Below, piece by piece: positions 25,927 through 35,181 of a DNA stretch of 64,000 nt. The position numbers and the translations under genes are program-made. The notes beneath the pieces are model-generated. The model had not been told where the DNA came from and did no database searches. It saw only the letters and a list, made by a program, of their open reading frames with translations. Position 1 is the first letter of the stretch; each line of letters opens with the position of its first letter. The stretch comes from MED-G105 sp965263305 (GTDB taxonomy: Bacteria > Pseudomonadota > Alphaproteobacteria > Caulobacterales > Parvularculaceae). The stretch spans positions 1,550,001 through 1,614,000 of the forward strand of contig OZ253666.1 of the NCBI GenBank assembly GCA_965263305.1, given 5' to 3'.

Positions 25927-27285
25927 ATGGGGTTATCGACGATCAATCGGATGAAGGTCGCAGGGCTTTCGGTGCTGATGGCGCTCACGGCTGTCGCCTG
26001 CGAAACCGGTGGTGGCTCAAGCCCGGTCGTTGTTGATCGCCCGCCCGTCGTCACACCAGACCGTGAAGACGCCGCGCCCGTGCCGTCTCAGCGGGCCGAT
26101 CGACCGTTCCGCCTCGATCGGCGCCGGTTCACCCAGCCCCTGCACATGCAAGGCGAAGACCCCGTCCGGGTGGGCCTTCTGCTGCCGTTCAGCCATGAGT
26201 CAAAACGGGTTCAATCCGTCGCTTCCTCGATGTTTGATTCAGCCCAGCTCGCCTCGTTCGAAGCAGGCAATGATCGCTTTTTGCTGATCCCGAAGGACAC
26301 CAAAGGCACCGCAGAGGGCGCCGCCACTGCGGCTCGCGCCGCCCTCGCCGAAGGGGCTGAGATTATTTTGGGGCCATTGTTTGCGCCGTCTGTCGACGCG
26401 GTCGCGGATGTCGCGCTGCCCTTCGGCGCGCCGGTGATCGCCTTTTCATCCGACATGCAGTCGGGCCGGGATGGCGTCTACCTATTGAGCTTTCCCCCTG
26501 AGCAAGAAATCTCCCGCATCACAGATTACGCCGTGCAAAACGGGCTTGTGCGTTTCGGTCTTTTGGCGCCGGCCAATGGCTATGGCGAACGGGTCTCAAC
26601 GGCGTTTTCAGATGAAATCTATGTTCGCGGCGGCACGCTCGTCCACCAGGAGCGCTATGAGCAAGATGTGGATGCGATGCGCGCGCCAGCCAAACGACTT
26701 GCTCAGTATTCAAAGGAAATTATCCCCGTTGAATTGCGCCATGGATATAAGCCAGATGCGGCGAATACCTCTGGGGCGCCAGGAGATGATCCGGGCTTCG
26801 CCCGCGGGTATCAAGCTGTGTTGATGCCGGAACAGGGCACATTATTGCGCGCGCTCGCGCCACTCCTGCCATATTACAACGTCAATATTAATCAAGTGAA
26901 GCTGCTTGGCGTTTCGGGATGGAACAACCCACGTCTCGCGCGGGAGCCGGCGCTGCGGGGCGGATGGTTCGCCGCCCCCGACCCTGACGTCGCCCAAGGA
27001 TTTAAAGACCGGTTCCGTGCGGCTTTCGGACAAACCCCGCCAAAACTTGCCTCCCTCAGCTATGACGCCACGCTACTGGCGGCGCGCCTCGCCCAAACCC
27101 CCCGCCGCCGTGACCGCTTTACCCGCGAGGCTATCGCGAATCCAAATGGCTATTTCGGCGCTGACGGCCTCTTCCGGTTGCGCCCTGACGGCCGGGTTGA
27201 ACGCGGTCTTGCGATTTTGGAAATCCAGCCGGGCGGCATCAAAGTAATTGACCCGGCGCCCCGCAGCTTCGCACCCGGCTTCTAA
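25927..27285 (+). CDS. LpoA-like penicillin-binding protein activator lipoprotein
   Basis: 452-residue lipoprotein (signal ends LTAVACETGGG, Cys near residue 25) followed by a Pro-rich disordered stretch and a periplasmic-binding-protein fold. The domain begins VRVGLLLPFSHESKRVQSVA near residue 80 and includes AEIILGPLFAPSVDAVADVA and APVIAFSSDMQ, typical of the type-1 LpoA/YraM C-terminal domain. In E. coli LpoA stimulates PBP1A from the outer membrane; this protein lacks its N-terminal TPR part. Its place beside rsmI and yraN is the conserved context of lpoA. Role by homology; the PBP partner is unknown. Confidence 0.85.
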   Translation: MGLSTINRMKVAGLSVLMALTAVACETGGGSSPVVVDRPPVVTPDREDAAPVPSQRADRPFRLDRRRFTQPLHMQGEDPVRVGLLLPFSHESKRVQSVASSMFDSAQLASFEAGNDRFLLIPKDTKGTAEGAATAARAALAEGAEIILGPLFAPSVDAVADVALPFGAPVIAFSSDMQSGRDGVYLLSFPPEQEISRITDYAVQNGLVRFGLLAPANGYGERVSTAFSDEIYVRGGTLVHQERYEQDVDAMRAPAKRLAQYSKEIIPVELRHGYKPDAANTSGAPGDDPGFARGYQAVLMPEQGTLLRALAPLLPYYNVNINQVKLLGVSGWNNPRLAREPALRGGWFAAPDPDVAQGFKDRFRAAFGQTPPKLASLSYDATLLAARLAQTPRRRDRFTREAIANPNGYFGADGLFRLRPDGRVERGLAILEIQPGGIKVIDPAPRSFAPGF

Positions 27286-27307
27286 TCCCGCACCGCCCGG
27301 TCCCGGC

Positions 27308-27778
27308 TTAGGGCTGGCGCTTGAGCACCGCCGATTGAATCCGTAGCGACCGGGTTGCAACGGAGATTTCCGCCAAGAAAAACCCCAAACCGGTAATGAC
27401 CCCGCCCATGGCAAGGATAAACAAGGCGGCCACGGGCGCGGCGACATCGAAACCGGTCAGTCCGCCGATAAACAACACCGCCACAATCACCGCCACCAAG
27501 AGCGCAGACGCCGACGACACCATGATTGACGCGTTGGCGTAGGAAATGCGCTTGTCGAGAAACATCATCTCGGCTTGTGCCTTGGCGCGCAGCTCTTCAC
27601 CGTCGCCCGTTTCGTTGGCCGCTGCAAAAGCCTCTTCGATGGCGCGAGAACGATCAACGACCCGCGCCAATCGTTGGGTCGCCACATTCAAAAAGGAACC
27701 GACGGCGACAAGCAAAAACACCGGCGCGACGGAAAGCTGAATCACGTGGGCGATAACGTCGAAGGCGGGATCGGACAC
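27308..27778 (-). CDS. DUF2721 family membrane protein
   Basis: 156 residues with three membrane segments (about 8-30, 82-108, 112-135). The N-terminal IQLSVAPVFLLVAVGSFLNV and TQRLARVVDRSRAIEE are the family's hallmark, joining the first segment to an amphipathic cytoplasmic stretch. The segment FLDKRISYANASIMVSSASA begins the second hydrophobic region. Function unknown in the family. It ends 22 bases from the convergent LpoA-like gene and has no operon partner. Confidence 0.85.
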   Translation of the reverse strand: MSDPAFDVIAHVIQLSVAPVFLLVAVGSFLNVATQRLARVVDRSRAIEEAFAAANETGDGEELRAKAQAEMMFLDKRISYANASIMVSSASALLVAVIVAVLFIGGLTGFDVAAPVAALFILAMGGVITGLGFFLAEISVATRSLRIQSAVLKRQP

Positions 27779-28010
27779 GGGGGCTCAATACCTTGGTTAA
27801 AAACACGAGCAAGTTGGCCCGCGCCGGCGTTTTCACCAAGTTTTTAATTGGAGGTCATCTCGATGTCCAAAAGACCGTTTTCATAGGTATCCTTTCAACG
27901 TAGCTTGCGCCCTACCGCCGGGTCATCGATTAGATTGCCATAGGACGGGGTGGGTGCTACCCCGCCGGTCTTCATCCGTCGACAACCTCGCCGGCGCATC
28001 TGGACGCTCC

Positions 28011-29048
28011 ATGCCCGACCCATCCTCAGATCCCCATCAGACATCCCAGGACCGGCCTGAGGATGATCGAGCCGTCGACCACTCTGACGGCGGGCCGCGA
28101 TCTGCATTTGTGAGGATGTGGCGGCGCGGACGGCAAAAATGGGATACCCTGCGGACCCGACCCGATGTTCAGCGGGTCCTGAAATTCTCGCAATACGGTC
28201 TTTTCGCCGCGATCCTCGTCTATCTCCTCCATGATCTGACAAAGGTCGGATGGGGCGAGGTTTTCGCCAATCTCCCGTCAGCCCCACTCTTTTACGTCCT
28301 GTTTACTATCCGCTACTTCGCCCTGCCCCTTTCGGAAATTCCGGCCTACGAGATCGTCTGGAAACAACCCCTTTGGCGCCATGTGACGGCGTTTGTCCGT
28401 AAGCGGGTCTATAACTTTGCGGTGATGGGCTATTCCGGCGAAGCGTTCTTTACCCTTTGGGCGCGCCGCCGGTTATCGTTGCCCGATGCGTTGGTTCTGG
28501 CCGGGGTGAAAGACAACAATATTCTATCGGCCCTTGTGTCTAATCTCGCCACCGTCATCTTAATCATGATGCTGGCGGCGAATGGGCGTTTGTCGGAAAC
28601 GTTGAATTCGTTTCCCGGCGCGCCGCTTCTTTTTTCCATCGCGTTTCTGTCAGCGTTGACACTTTCTATTGCCGTCACCCTCTTTCGGCGAAAAGTCATC
28701 GATGTGCCGGACCCCGTTATTTTGAAACTCGTCGCCATCCATGGCGGGCGCATGGTGCTTGTGATCATTCTCCACGCGGCTATGTACGGGGCCGCGCTGC
28801 CGGGGGCGGCGTTCGCGGCCTGGTTCACGTTTATCGCGTTGCAGTTGGTGCTGAGCCGGATCCCTTTTGTCCCAAATCAGGATCTTGTCTTCCTCTTCGC
28901 CGCCCTGCAAATGTCGGCCGTCATCGGCGTTCCCAAAGAAGTGATCGCCGGGGTGTTGGTAGCCGAGGCGGGGTTATCGCAGTTGTTTAACATCTTTCTT
29001 TTTTTCGCGACCGCTCATGAAGCGCGTCAAAACAAACCGTCAGCGTAA
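28011..29048 (+). CDS. Polytopic inner-membrane protein, LPG-synthase-TM/UPF0104-like
   Basis: 345 residues. A disordered acidic N-terminus (about 1-50) precedes at least seven hydrophobic segments. The pattern resembles the flippase-type domain of lysylphosphatidylglycerol synthase (UPF0104): IRYFALPLSEIPAYEIVW, NFAVMGYSGEAFFTLWARRR and DNNILSALVSNLATVILIMM. No aminoacyl-transferase domain is present. A role in moving lipids is possible but unproven. The frame is open from 27954, but the ATG at 28011 (MPDPSSDPH) begins the more plausible product. It stands alone ahead of the lptFG operon. Confidence 0.65.
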   Translation: MPDPSSDPHQTSQDRPEDDRAVDHSDGGPRSAFVRMWRRGRQKWDTLRTRPDVQRVLKFSQYGLFAAILVYLLHDLTKVGWGEVFANLPSAPLFYVLFTIRYFALPLSEIPAYEIVWKQPLWRHVTAFVRKRVYNFAVMGYSGEAFFTLWARRRLSLPDALVLAGVKDNNILSALVSNLATVILIMMLAANGRLSETLNSFPGAPLLFSIAFLSALTLSIAVTLFRRKVIDVPDPVILKLVAIHGGRMVLVIILHAAMYGAALPGAAFAAWFTFIALQLVLSRIPFVPNQDLVFLFAALQMSAVIGVPKEVIAGVLVAEAGLSQLFNIFLFFATAHEARQNKPSA

Positions 29049-29383
29049 TCCGATGGGGAGACAATCAACAAAACCGGGCGCTCGCAGCCGGCACACTTTC
29101 ATGGTATCGCCCGACCGCAACCATGGGCTGAACCTCTATTCAACCTAAGATATCGTCTGGAAAACCGGCCCAGAAGGAAAATCGCGCCGTGACAAGAGGC
29201 TGCTTTCGGCGCCTTTTTCGACGGCCTGGAATTCGCTACAGAAAAAGGACTGAAACCATCTCAAAACGCCTGCCTTTGTGTATAACCGCTCATTCCGCCA
29301 AGAGCGGGGGCCACGACCGCCGGACAATGGGATCCTAACCTGATGGCCGAAACCGAGTAACCAAAGAGAATGACATCGTAGCG
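29049..29383. other. Leader region of the lptF operon
   Basis: A 335-base gap without a credible gene. It must hold the promoter for lptF-lptG-mtaB-ftsY-ispZ. A TATAAC-like -10 near 29281 is a possible candidate, but no good -35 could be paired with it. No terminator or repeat seen. Confidence 0.35.
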
Positions 29384-30646
29384 ATGGGCCTGATCGACCG
29401 TTACATATTGCGCAGTGTGGCGACGCCGCTTCTGATTTCCCTGTGCATTGCCGCGATGCTCCTGTTGTTGGAGCAGATGTTGCGGCTTTTCGATTTCGTG
29501 CTCGCCGAACAAGGGCCGGTTGATGTCGTGTGGCGCATGCTTGCCAATCTGCTGCCCCATTATTTGAGCCTCGCCCTGCCGCTGGGCGCCTTTCTTGGCG
29601 TGCTCCTGGCCTTTCGCACCCTCTCGCTGTCGAGCGAGCTTGATGCGCTGAGTTCCAGCGGCGCCTCCTTCGGACGATTGCTGCGGCCAATCTATGGTCT
29701 CGTCATCGCGCTGATGCTCGCGGACTTTTTGTTGGTCGGCTATGTGCAGCCTTATGCGGGGTACAAATATCGCCAGATCCGGTTTGACGTCACGAGCGGC
29801 GCCCTCGGGATCAAAATACCGCAAGGGGAATTTGTCGACATCTCCGAAGACGCGACCATTCGACTGGGCGCCATTAACGCCGCGACCCGCCAGGCGGAGG
29901 ATGTTTTTTTGGAAATGCGCGAGGACGATGGCCGACGGACCATCATCACGGCGCAAAACGGCTCCATCGCCACGAACCCCGATATCACCAGCGTCCTGTT
30001 GAATTTGCGCGCGGCTCGTCAACTCTTTTTGAACCCTGAAGGCGACACCATACAGGTCCTGGATTCCGACACCTTCGATCTGGAAATCAAATTGCCCGCC
30101 ACGGCCGTGTTCCGCCCGCGCGGCGGCGAAGAGGATGAAGCGACGTTTACGGAACTATTGGCGTTTCTGAATAGCCCGGACGCCTCTTCCTCGCCATTAT
30201 GGCATGATTATCGCGCGGGGTTTCATTGGCGCTTGATTCACCCCCTCACCTTTCTGGTGATGCCAATCCTCGCCATCGCGGTTGGCGTTACGGGGCGGCG
30301 AAGCGCCTCCAGCCTGAAACCTATCGGCGGGATGGCGATCTTGATTGTCTACCATGAGCTCTTGGAGGAGTGGGGGCAGGTCACGGCGGCAAGCGGTGCT
30401 CTATCGCCCTATTTCTCAATGTGGGGGCTTTTCGCACTCTTTTCAGGTGTTAGCGTTTTTCTTTATTTAGGATCAATTGACAAAGCTAGAACCTCAAAGG
30501 TCATGGCCCGGCGCGGGGATGAGTTAATCCGTATCGGCGCCGATGGCAGCCTTCCACCGGACGATACCTTGCGCGGTCCGGACGCTATTGTCAGAGGCCG
30601 GCGCAAGGCGACGCGCAAGCCGACCCTGGAAGGCGCGGTAAAATGA
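29384..30646 (+). CDS. lptF: LPS export permease LptF
   Basis: Inner-membrane subunit of the LptB2FG ABC exporter that pulls lipopolysaccharide from the membrane onto LptC. 420 residues of the YjgP/YjgQ fold: three N-terminal membrane segments (MGLIDRYILRSVATPLLISL onward, with LPHYLSLALPLGAFLGVLLA), a periplasmic beta-jellyroll (about 125-270) and three C-terminal segments (HPLTFLVMPILAIAVGVTGR). It overlaps lptG by four bases (ATGA). An extra 50-residue basic cytoplasmic tail follows the last segment. LptF versus LptG assigned by gene order. Confidence 0.92.
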   Translation: MGLIDRYILRSVATPLLISLCIAAMLLLLEQMLRLFDFVLAEQGPVDVVWRMLANLLPHYLSLALPLGAFLGVLLAFRTLSLSSELDALSSSGASFGRLLRPIYGLVIALMLADFLLVGYVQPYAGYKYRQIRFDVTSGALGIKIPQGEFVDISEDATIRLGAINAATRQAEDVFLEMREDDGRRTIITAQNGSIATNPDITSVLLNLRAARQLFLNPEGDTIQVLDSDTFDLEIKLPATAVFRPRGGEEDEATFTELLAFLNSPDASSSPLWHDYRAGFHWRLIHPLTFLVMPILAIAVGVTGRRSASSLKPIGGMAILIVYHELLEEWGQVTAASGALSPYFSMWGLFALFSGVSVFLYLGSIDKARTSKVMARRGDELIRIGADGSLPPDDTLRGPDAIVRGRRKATRKPTLEGAVK

Positions 30647-31734
30647 AATTTATCGACGGCGTTTTTATCCGATATGTCGGGAAAATATTTGTAGTTCGGT
30701 TCGCCGGCCTTCTCTTGTTTTTTGTCATCATCCTGCAAATGCTGGATCTGTTAAACAAGTCCAGCGATATATACGCCGCTGAAGGGGCCGATTGGCGATC
30801 GATCATCCGTTACATTTCGCTGCGCGCGCCTGAGATCGCGACCCAGTTTACGCCCTTTGCCGCGCTCCTCGCCGTCGTCCTCACCCTGTCGATGCTAAAC
30901 CATCGAAGCGAAATCACCATCATGCGTGCGGCCGGTATGTCTGTACACCGCGTTTTATTGCCGATTGGGTTTTTCTGCTTTCTCGTCGCGGGGGGCCATT
31001 TTTTGGTCCACGAGCTTATCACCGTGCGAGCAATGGAGCGGCTCGCGTTTTGGGAGGCGAATGAATACGCCGTTAACCTCCCCATCGAGTCCGGCACGCG
31101 AACGAACGTCCGAATGAAATTGGATTACGCTTTTATCCGTGCAGAAAGCGCATTACGCCACGACAATGTCGTCGTTTTAAACGAGGTGGAAATCGTCAAC
31201 CTCGATGAAGCGGGCAAGACAATCCAAACCATCGATGCGAAAAGCGCCACCTTTGAGAATGGCGCTTGGCGCCTTGATGATTTGATCGAAAGAGACGCCG
31301 CGACCCTCACCACATCCCAGGTGACAAGGCGGGCGTGGCGCACCACGCTTGATCCAGAATTGTTGTTTGCAATTTCCATCAACCCAGATCGCACGCCCAT
31401 GACGGACCTCATCAGGCAGATAGAACAGTTAAAGAGAAACGGCGCAGATATAACGAGCGCCATGACATCTCTGCTGGGCCGTTTTTCGCGGCCGCTCTCC
31501 ACCCTTGTGATGCCGCTTTTGGGGGCGATCGCCGGCTTTGGCGTCGCCCGCCAAGGCGCGCAACTGGCCCGCGCGGTTGTTGGCGCTGCCCTTGGCTTTG
31601 GCTACTTCGTGATCGAGAACATGATGCTCGCCCTCGGCAAGTTGGGCGCGGCCCCGGCGGCGTTAAGCGCGTTTTTTCCGTTTGCCCTGTTTCTTGTTGT
31701 TGGATTCACCCTTCTCCTCTTGATGGAGAACTAA
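30643..31734 (+). CDS. lptG: LPS export permease LptG
   Basis: Partner of LptF in the exporter. 363 residues with the same layout: FVVRFAGLLLFFVIILQMLD, then IATQFTPFAALLAVVLTLSM and HRSEITIMRAAGMSVHRVLL, which form the coupling-helix region that docks on the LptB ATPase. The periplasmic jellyroll spans about 125-260 and three segments end the protein (FSRPLSTLVMPLLGAIAGFG). The start overlaps the lptF stop. The gene for LptB is not in the window. mtaB begins one base after its stop. Confidence 0.92.
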   Translation: MKFIDGVFIRYVGKIFVVRFAGLLLFFVIILQMLDLLNKSSDIYAAEGADWRSIIRYISLRAPEIATQFTPFAALLAVVLTLSMLNHRSEITIMRAAGMSVHRVLLPIGFFCFLVAGGHFLVHELITVRAMERLAFWEANEYAVNLPIESGTRTNVRMKLDYAFIRAESALRHDNVVVLNEVEIVNLDEAGKTIQTIDAKSATFENGAWRLDDLIERDAATLTTSQVTRRAWRTTLDPELLFAISINPDRTPMTDLIRQIEQLKRNGADITSAMTSLLGRFSRPLSTLVMPLLGAIAGFGVARQGAQLARAVVGAALGFGYFVIENMMLALGKLGAAPAALSAFFPFALFLVVGFTLLLLMEN

Positions 31735-31735
31735 G

Positions 31736-33106
31736 GTGACCGCCGGGCGCGCGATGTCTTCAGCAACTGAGCCGAAGGTGACATCTCTTGGCTGTCGACT
31801 GAATGCGGCAGAAGGCGAAGCGATGAAGAAGCTTGCCCGCGACGCCGGATTGCACGACGCCGTGATTATCAACAGTTGCGCTGTCACCAACGAGGCTGTT
31901 CGGCAATCTCGCCAAGCGACAAGACGCGCCCAACGAGAGAATGATCCTGAGGAAAACAAGCGCGCGCCGGTGATTGTGACGGGCTGCGCAGCGCAGATCG
32001 ACCCCGAGGCTTTTTCGGCCCTTAACCCGACCGCTGTCCTTGGCAATACAGAAAAGCTAGATCCGGCGGTGTGGCGCCGCCTCGCCAATTCTCATCGAGG
32101 GGCTCATCACGAACAACCAGAGGCGCCGACGGTTGTCGTCAACGACATCATGAGTGTGAAGGAAAACGCCTCTTATTTTGTCGACGGGTTCGGGGACAAA
32201 TCTCGCGGGTTTTTACAAGTGCAAAATGGTTGCGATCATCGTTGCACGTTTTGCATCATCCCTTATGGCCGGGGGAACGCGCGATCCGCGTCCGTGGAGG
32301 ATGTTGTTGAACAGGCGCAGCGCTTGACGCAAGGCGGTTATCGCGAACTTGTGTTGACGGGCGTTGATTTAACATCCTGGGGAACTGATTTACCCGGCGA
32401 GCCGAAACTCGGACGCTTAGTGCACGCCATCCTAATGGGCGCGCCTTTGCTGAAACGTCTACGCCTTTCATCCGTAGACGGTGTTGAAATCGATCCACAT
32501 CTGTTCGACCTCCTTTGTGGGGAGGAACGCCTCGCGCCTTACCTACACCTGTCGGTGCAAGCCGGTGACGATATGATCCTCAAGCGTATGAAGCGGCGCC
32601 ATCACCGCCAGGATATAATCGATCTTTGCCACGCCTTGCGCGAGCGCCGCCCGGACATGGCGTTCGGCGCCGACTTGATCGCCGGGTTTCCGACAGAAAC
32701 GGAAGAGATGTTTGAGAACACACGGCGCCTTATCACCGATGCGGGCCTGAGTTTTTTACATGTCTTCCCATTTTCCCCCCGCGACGGGGCGCCGGCGGCG
32801 CGCATGCCACAATTGGCGAAGAGCATCGTAAAAGAACGGGCCGCGCGGTTGCGCGAGGAAGGCGCCGCGGCCCTTTCCGCATTTCTCGCACAACAAGTGG
32901 GCCGCACCGCCATGGGCGTTGTGGAAGCAGGCGGCCGCGTGCGGCTGGACAACTTCTGTCTCGTCCATTTGCATAACAATAAATTGACCGACGACCATTA
33001 TCCTGCGGCGAGCCGCTCATCGCCCCTTGAACCGGGGGCAGAGGCAAGGGTGGCGATTACAGGCGCAAAGCCCGATCACCTTGAAGGTGTCGTCATCGGG
33101 GCTTAA
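31736..33106 (+). CDS. mtaB: tRNA t6A37 methylthiotransferase MtaB
   Basis: Radical SAM enzyme converting t6A to ms2t6A at position 37 of ANN-decoding tRNAs. 456 residues. The UPF0004 domain holds three cluster cysteines (VTSLGCRLNAAEG, IINSCAVTNEA, VTGCAAQIDPE). The radical SAM motif is VQNGCDHRCTFCIIPYGRG (CX3CX2C). A TRAM domain closes the protein. The start is taken as GTG at 31736 because GGAG at the end of lptG lies about eight bases before it; an ATG at 31754 is the alternative. Tight linkage to lptG and ftsY makes this part of one operon. Confidence 0.93.
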   Translation: MTAGRAMSSATEPKVTSLGCRLNAAEGEAMKKLARDAGLHDAVIINSCAVTNEAVRQSRQATRRAQRENDPEENKRAPVIVTGCAAQIDPEAFSALNPTAVLGNTEKLDPAVWRRLANSHRGAHHEQPEAPTVVVNDIMSVKENASYFVDGFGDKSRGFLQVQNGCDHRCTFCIIPYGRGNARSASVEDVVEQAQRLTQGGYRELVLTGVDLTSWGTDLPGEPKLGRLVHAILMGAPLLKRLRLSSVDGVEIDPHLFDLLCGEERLAPYLHLSVQAGDDMILKRMKRRHHRQDIIDLCHALRERRPDMAFGADLIAGFPTETEEMFENTRRLITDAGLSFLHVFPFSPRDGAPAARMPQLAKSIVKERAARLREEGAAALSAFLAQQVGRTAMGVVEAGGRVRLDNFCLVHLHNNKLTDDHYPAASRSSPLEPGAEARVAITGAKPDHLEGVVIGA

Positions 33107-33180
33107 ATGCCCGCTTCATGAGGGGCGCGTATCCCGCCGGGCAACGCCGCCGCAATTTTTGCAATAAAAGGGTCTACACC

Positions 33181-34410
33181 ATGGCGAAGGGGTTTCTCTC
33201 CGGGCTTTTCCAAAAGAAGAAACAGGAAACGCCCCCGGCCACGAACGATCCCGCACCGGACGGCCCAAGCATAAGCGAGACCCCAACGCCGCCTGCGACG
33301 CAGGCGCCCATAACGCAAACGACGCCCCCGCCGCAAAGCGAGATGGTTGAGAAGAGCGAAGATCAGCCGGCGCCGGCCCCCGCCGAAAACGCCGCGCCCT
33401 CGCCAAACGTCAAAATACCGGTTGCGGACGACCCCGGAAAACCGGCCCCGGCAGAAAACACCAGAGACGGCGCCAATGCGGAGAAAAAAGGCGGTTGGTT
33501 TTCGCGCCTGCGTACCGGTCTTGCTCGAAGCTCCAGCAAACTCTCCGAAGGCGTCACCGCCATCTTCACCAAAAAGCGCCTTGATGATGAAACCTTGGGC
33601 GATTTGGAGGATCTTTTAATTACTGCTGATCTCGGCGTAACGGCGGCGAGCGCCGTCACGCAAGCCTTGGCAAAAGATCGCTATGACAAGGAAATCACAG
33701 ACCAAGAAGTCAAAACGGCGCTTGCAGACATTGTCGCGGACCGCCTGCGCGCCCATGAGGCGCCGTTGGAAATCAGCCCTGCCCATAAACCCCATGTCAT
33801 CTTAATGACGGGTGTCAACGGGGCCGGCAAAACCACCACAATTGGTAAACTCGCCTCAAAGTTCCGTGCAGAAGGCAAATCGGTGATGCTCGCCGCGGGC
33901 GATACGTTCCGCGCCGCCGCCATCGAACAGCTCAGCGTATGGGGTGAACGCACGGGCGCAAAAGTCGTCGCGCGCGACATTGGCGCCGATGCGGCCGGCC
34001 TTGCTTATGACGCGCTGGCCGCCGCCCGCGATGCGCAAGTCGATATTTTAATGATTGATACGGCTGGGCGCCTACAGAATAGAAAAGAACTTATGGATGA
34101 GTTGGCGAAAATCGTCCGCGTTATTCGCAAACTTGATCCGTCAGCGCCCCATAATACGCTGTTGGTCTTGGACGCAACTGTTGGCCAGAACGCCCTTAGC
34201 CAGGCCGCTTCGTTTAAAGAGATTGCAGACGTGTCAGGTCTCATCATGACAAAATTGGATGGAACAGCGCGCGGCGGCGTCCTTGTCGCCCTTGGCGAGA
34301 AATTCAGCCTGCCGATCCATTTTATCGGTGTGGGCGAAGCGGTCGACGATTTGCAGCGTTTTGATGCGCTTGGCTTTTCCAAAGCACTCGTCGGTCTTGA
34401 AGCTCAGTAA
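33181..34410 (+). CDS. ftsY: Signal recognition particle receptor FtsY
   Basis: Membrane-associated GTPase receiving SRP-ribosome complexes. 409 residues. A Pro/Ala/Glu-rich A-domain (about 1-115) starts with MAKGFLSGLFQKKKQ and contains a second amphipathic stretch GWFSRLRTGLARSSSKLSEG, a likely lipid-binding helix. The NG domain follows: TGVNGAGKTTTIGKLA (G1), AGDTFRAAAIEQL, IDTAGRLQNRKELMDEL (G3) and TKLDGTARGG (G4). The frame opens at 33118, but the ATG at 33181 has AAAGGG eight bases upstream. It lies after mtaB, a frequent order in alphaproteobacteria. Confidence 0.96.
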   Translation: MAKGFLSGLFQKKKQETPPATNDPAPDGPSISETPTPPATQAPITQTTPPPQSEMVEKSEDQPAPAPAENAAPSPNVKIPVADDPGKPAPAENTRDGANAEKKGGWFSRLRTGLARSSSKLSEGVTAIFTKKRLDDETLGDLEDLLITADLGVTAASAVTQALAKDRYDKEITDQEVKTALADIVADRLRAHEAPLEISPAHKPHVILMTGVNGAGKTTTIGKLASKFRAEGKSVMLAAGDTFRAAAIEQLSVWGERTGAKVVARDIGADAAGLAYDALAAARDAQVDILMIDTAGRLQNRKELMDELAKIVRVIRKLDPSAPHNTLLVLDATVGQNALSQAASFKEIADVSGLIMTKLDGTARGGVLVALGEKFSLPIHFIGVGEAVDDLQRFDALGFSKALVGLEAQ

Positions 34411-34449
34411 CGGTTCATTTTAGCGTATATCTTGGAAGGACGTTCACCA

Positions 34450-35157
34450 ATGTCGCAATCATCCCCAAAAGATGGGCAAAAACGTCTCTCCGGCGGCGAA
34501 AAAATGTTGGTCGACTATGGCCCCCTGGCCGTATTTTTCGTCGTCTATTTCCTCGGACGGCGTATTGCGCCCCTGATCGGCGGCGTTTTTGGCGCCGACT
34601 GGACGTTAGAGGACGGCCAGGAGCTGTTCGCTGCGATTACTTTCTTTATGCCCGCTTTTGCGGTGGCGTTCGGGTATAGTGTCTGGCGAGAGCGCCGCGT
34701 CGCGCCCATGCTATTGGTGAGTTTTGTGATTGTCGGCGTCCTTGGATCACTTACCCTGATCTTCAATGACCGGACCTATTTCTTCATGAAACCAACGATT
34801 GCCTACGCTCTTTTCAGTGCGACATTGGCGGGCGGGCTTTTTGCCGGCAAAAACTTCCTGCGGGTGCTTTTCGATGGCGCCCTGACATTGCCGGATACGG
34901 CATGGCGGACATTAACCGTCAGATATGCGGTGTTTTTCGCAGTTCTGGCCCTAGCAAACGAAATCGCATGGCGATGGTTGATGCAAGGATGCGATTATAA
35001 CGCTGGCCCCAAATGCCCGGGTGAACCGACGTGGGTGAACCTAAAACTATTTGGTTTCACCGCCGCCAACATTCTCTTTGCCGGCTTACAAGCGCCGCTC
35101 ATCATGAAACATATGGCGGATCAGGAGGAAACGTCAGATCAACCTTCGGCGGAGTAA
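34450..35157 (+). CDS. ispZ: Inner-membrane-spanning protein IspZ/YciB (septation protein A)
   Basis: 235 residues with five or six membrane segments. Family blocks: DYGPLAVFFVVYFLGRR near residue 25, LTLIFNDRTYFFMKPTIAYA near 108 and NEIAWRWLMQ near 175. In enterobacteria YciB affects septation and envelope synthesis; in alphaproteobacteria the gene commonly follows ftsY, as here. There is an insertion with two cysteines (GCDYNAGPKCPGEP) after the conserved RWL motif. GGAAGGA lies nine bases before the ATG at 34450. Convergent with the Nudix gene, 24 bases apart. Confidence 0.92.
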   Translation: MSQSSPKDGQKRLSGGEKMLVDYGPLAVFFVVYFLGRRIAPLIGGVFGADWTLEDGQELFAAITFFMPAFAVAFGYSVWRERRVAPMLLVSFVIVGVLGSLTLIFNDRTYFFMKPTIAYALFSATLAGGLFAGKNFLRVLFDGALTLPDTAWRTLTVRYAVFFAVLALANEIAWRWLMQGCDYNAGPKCPGEPTWVNLKLFGFTAANILFAGLQAPLIMKHMADQEETSDQPSAE

Positions 35158-35181
35158 TTGGATAAACGTCCAAAACTTGAC

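Noticed and set aside
29143..29157. CTAAGATATCGTC shared with 45021-45033
   Set aside because: A single 13-base match in two unrelated contexts; likely chance or a weak common -10 region.
29261..30022. 253-codon minus-strand frame opposite lptF
   Set aside because: Antisense to a well-supported gene; low-complexity Gln/Arg composition typical of a shadow frame.
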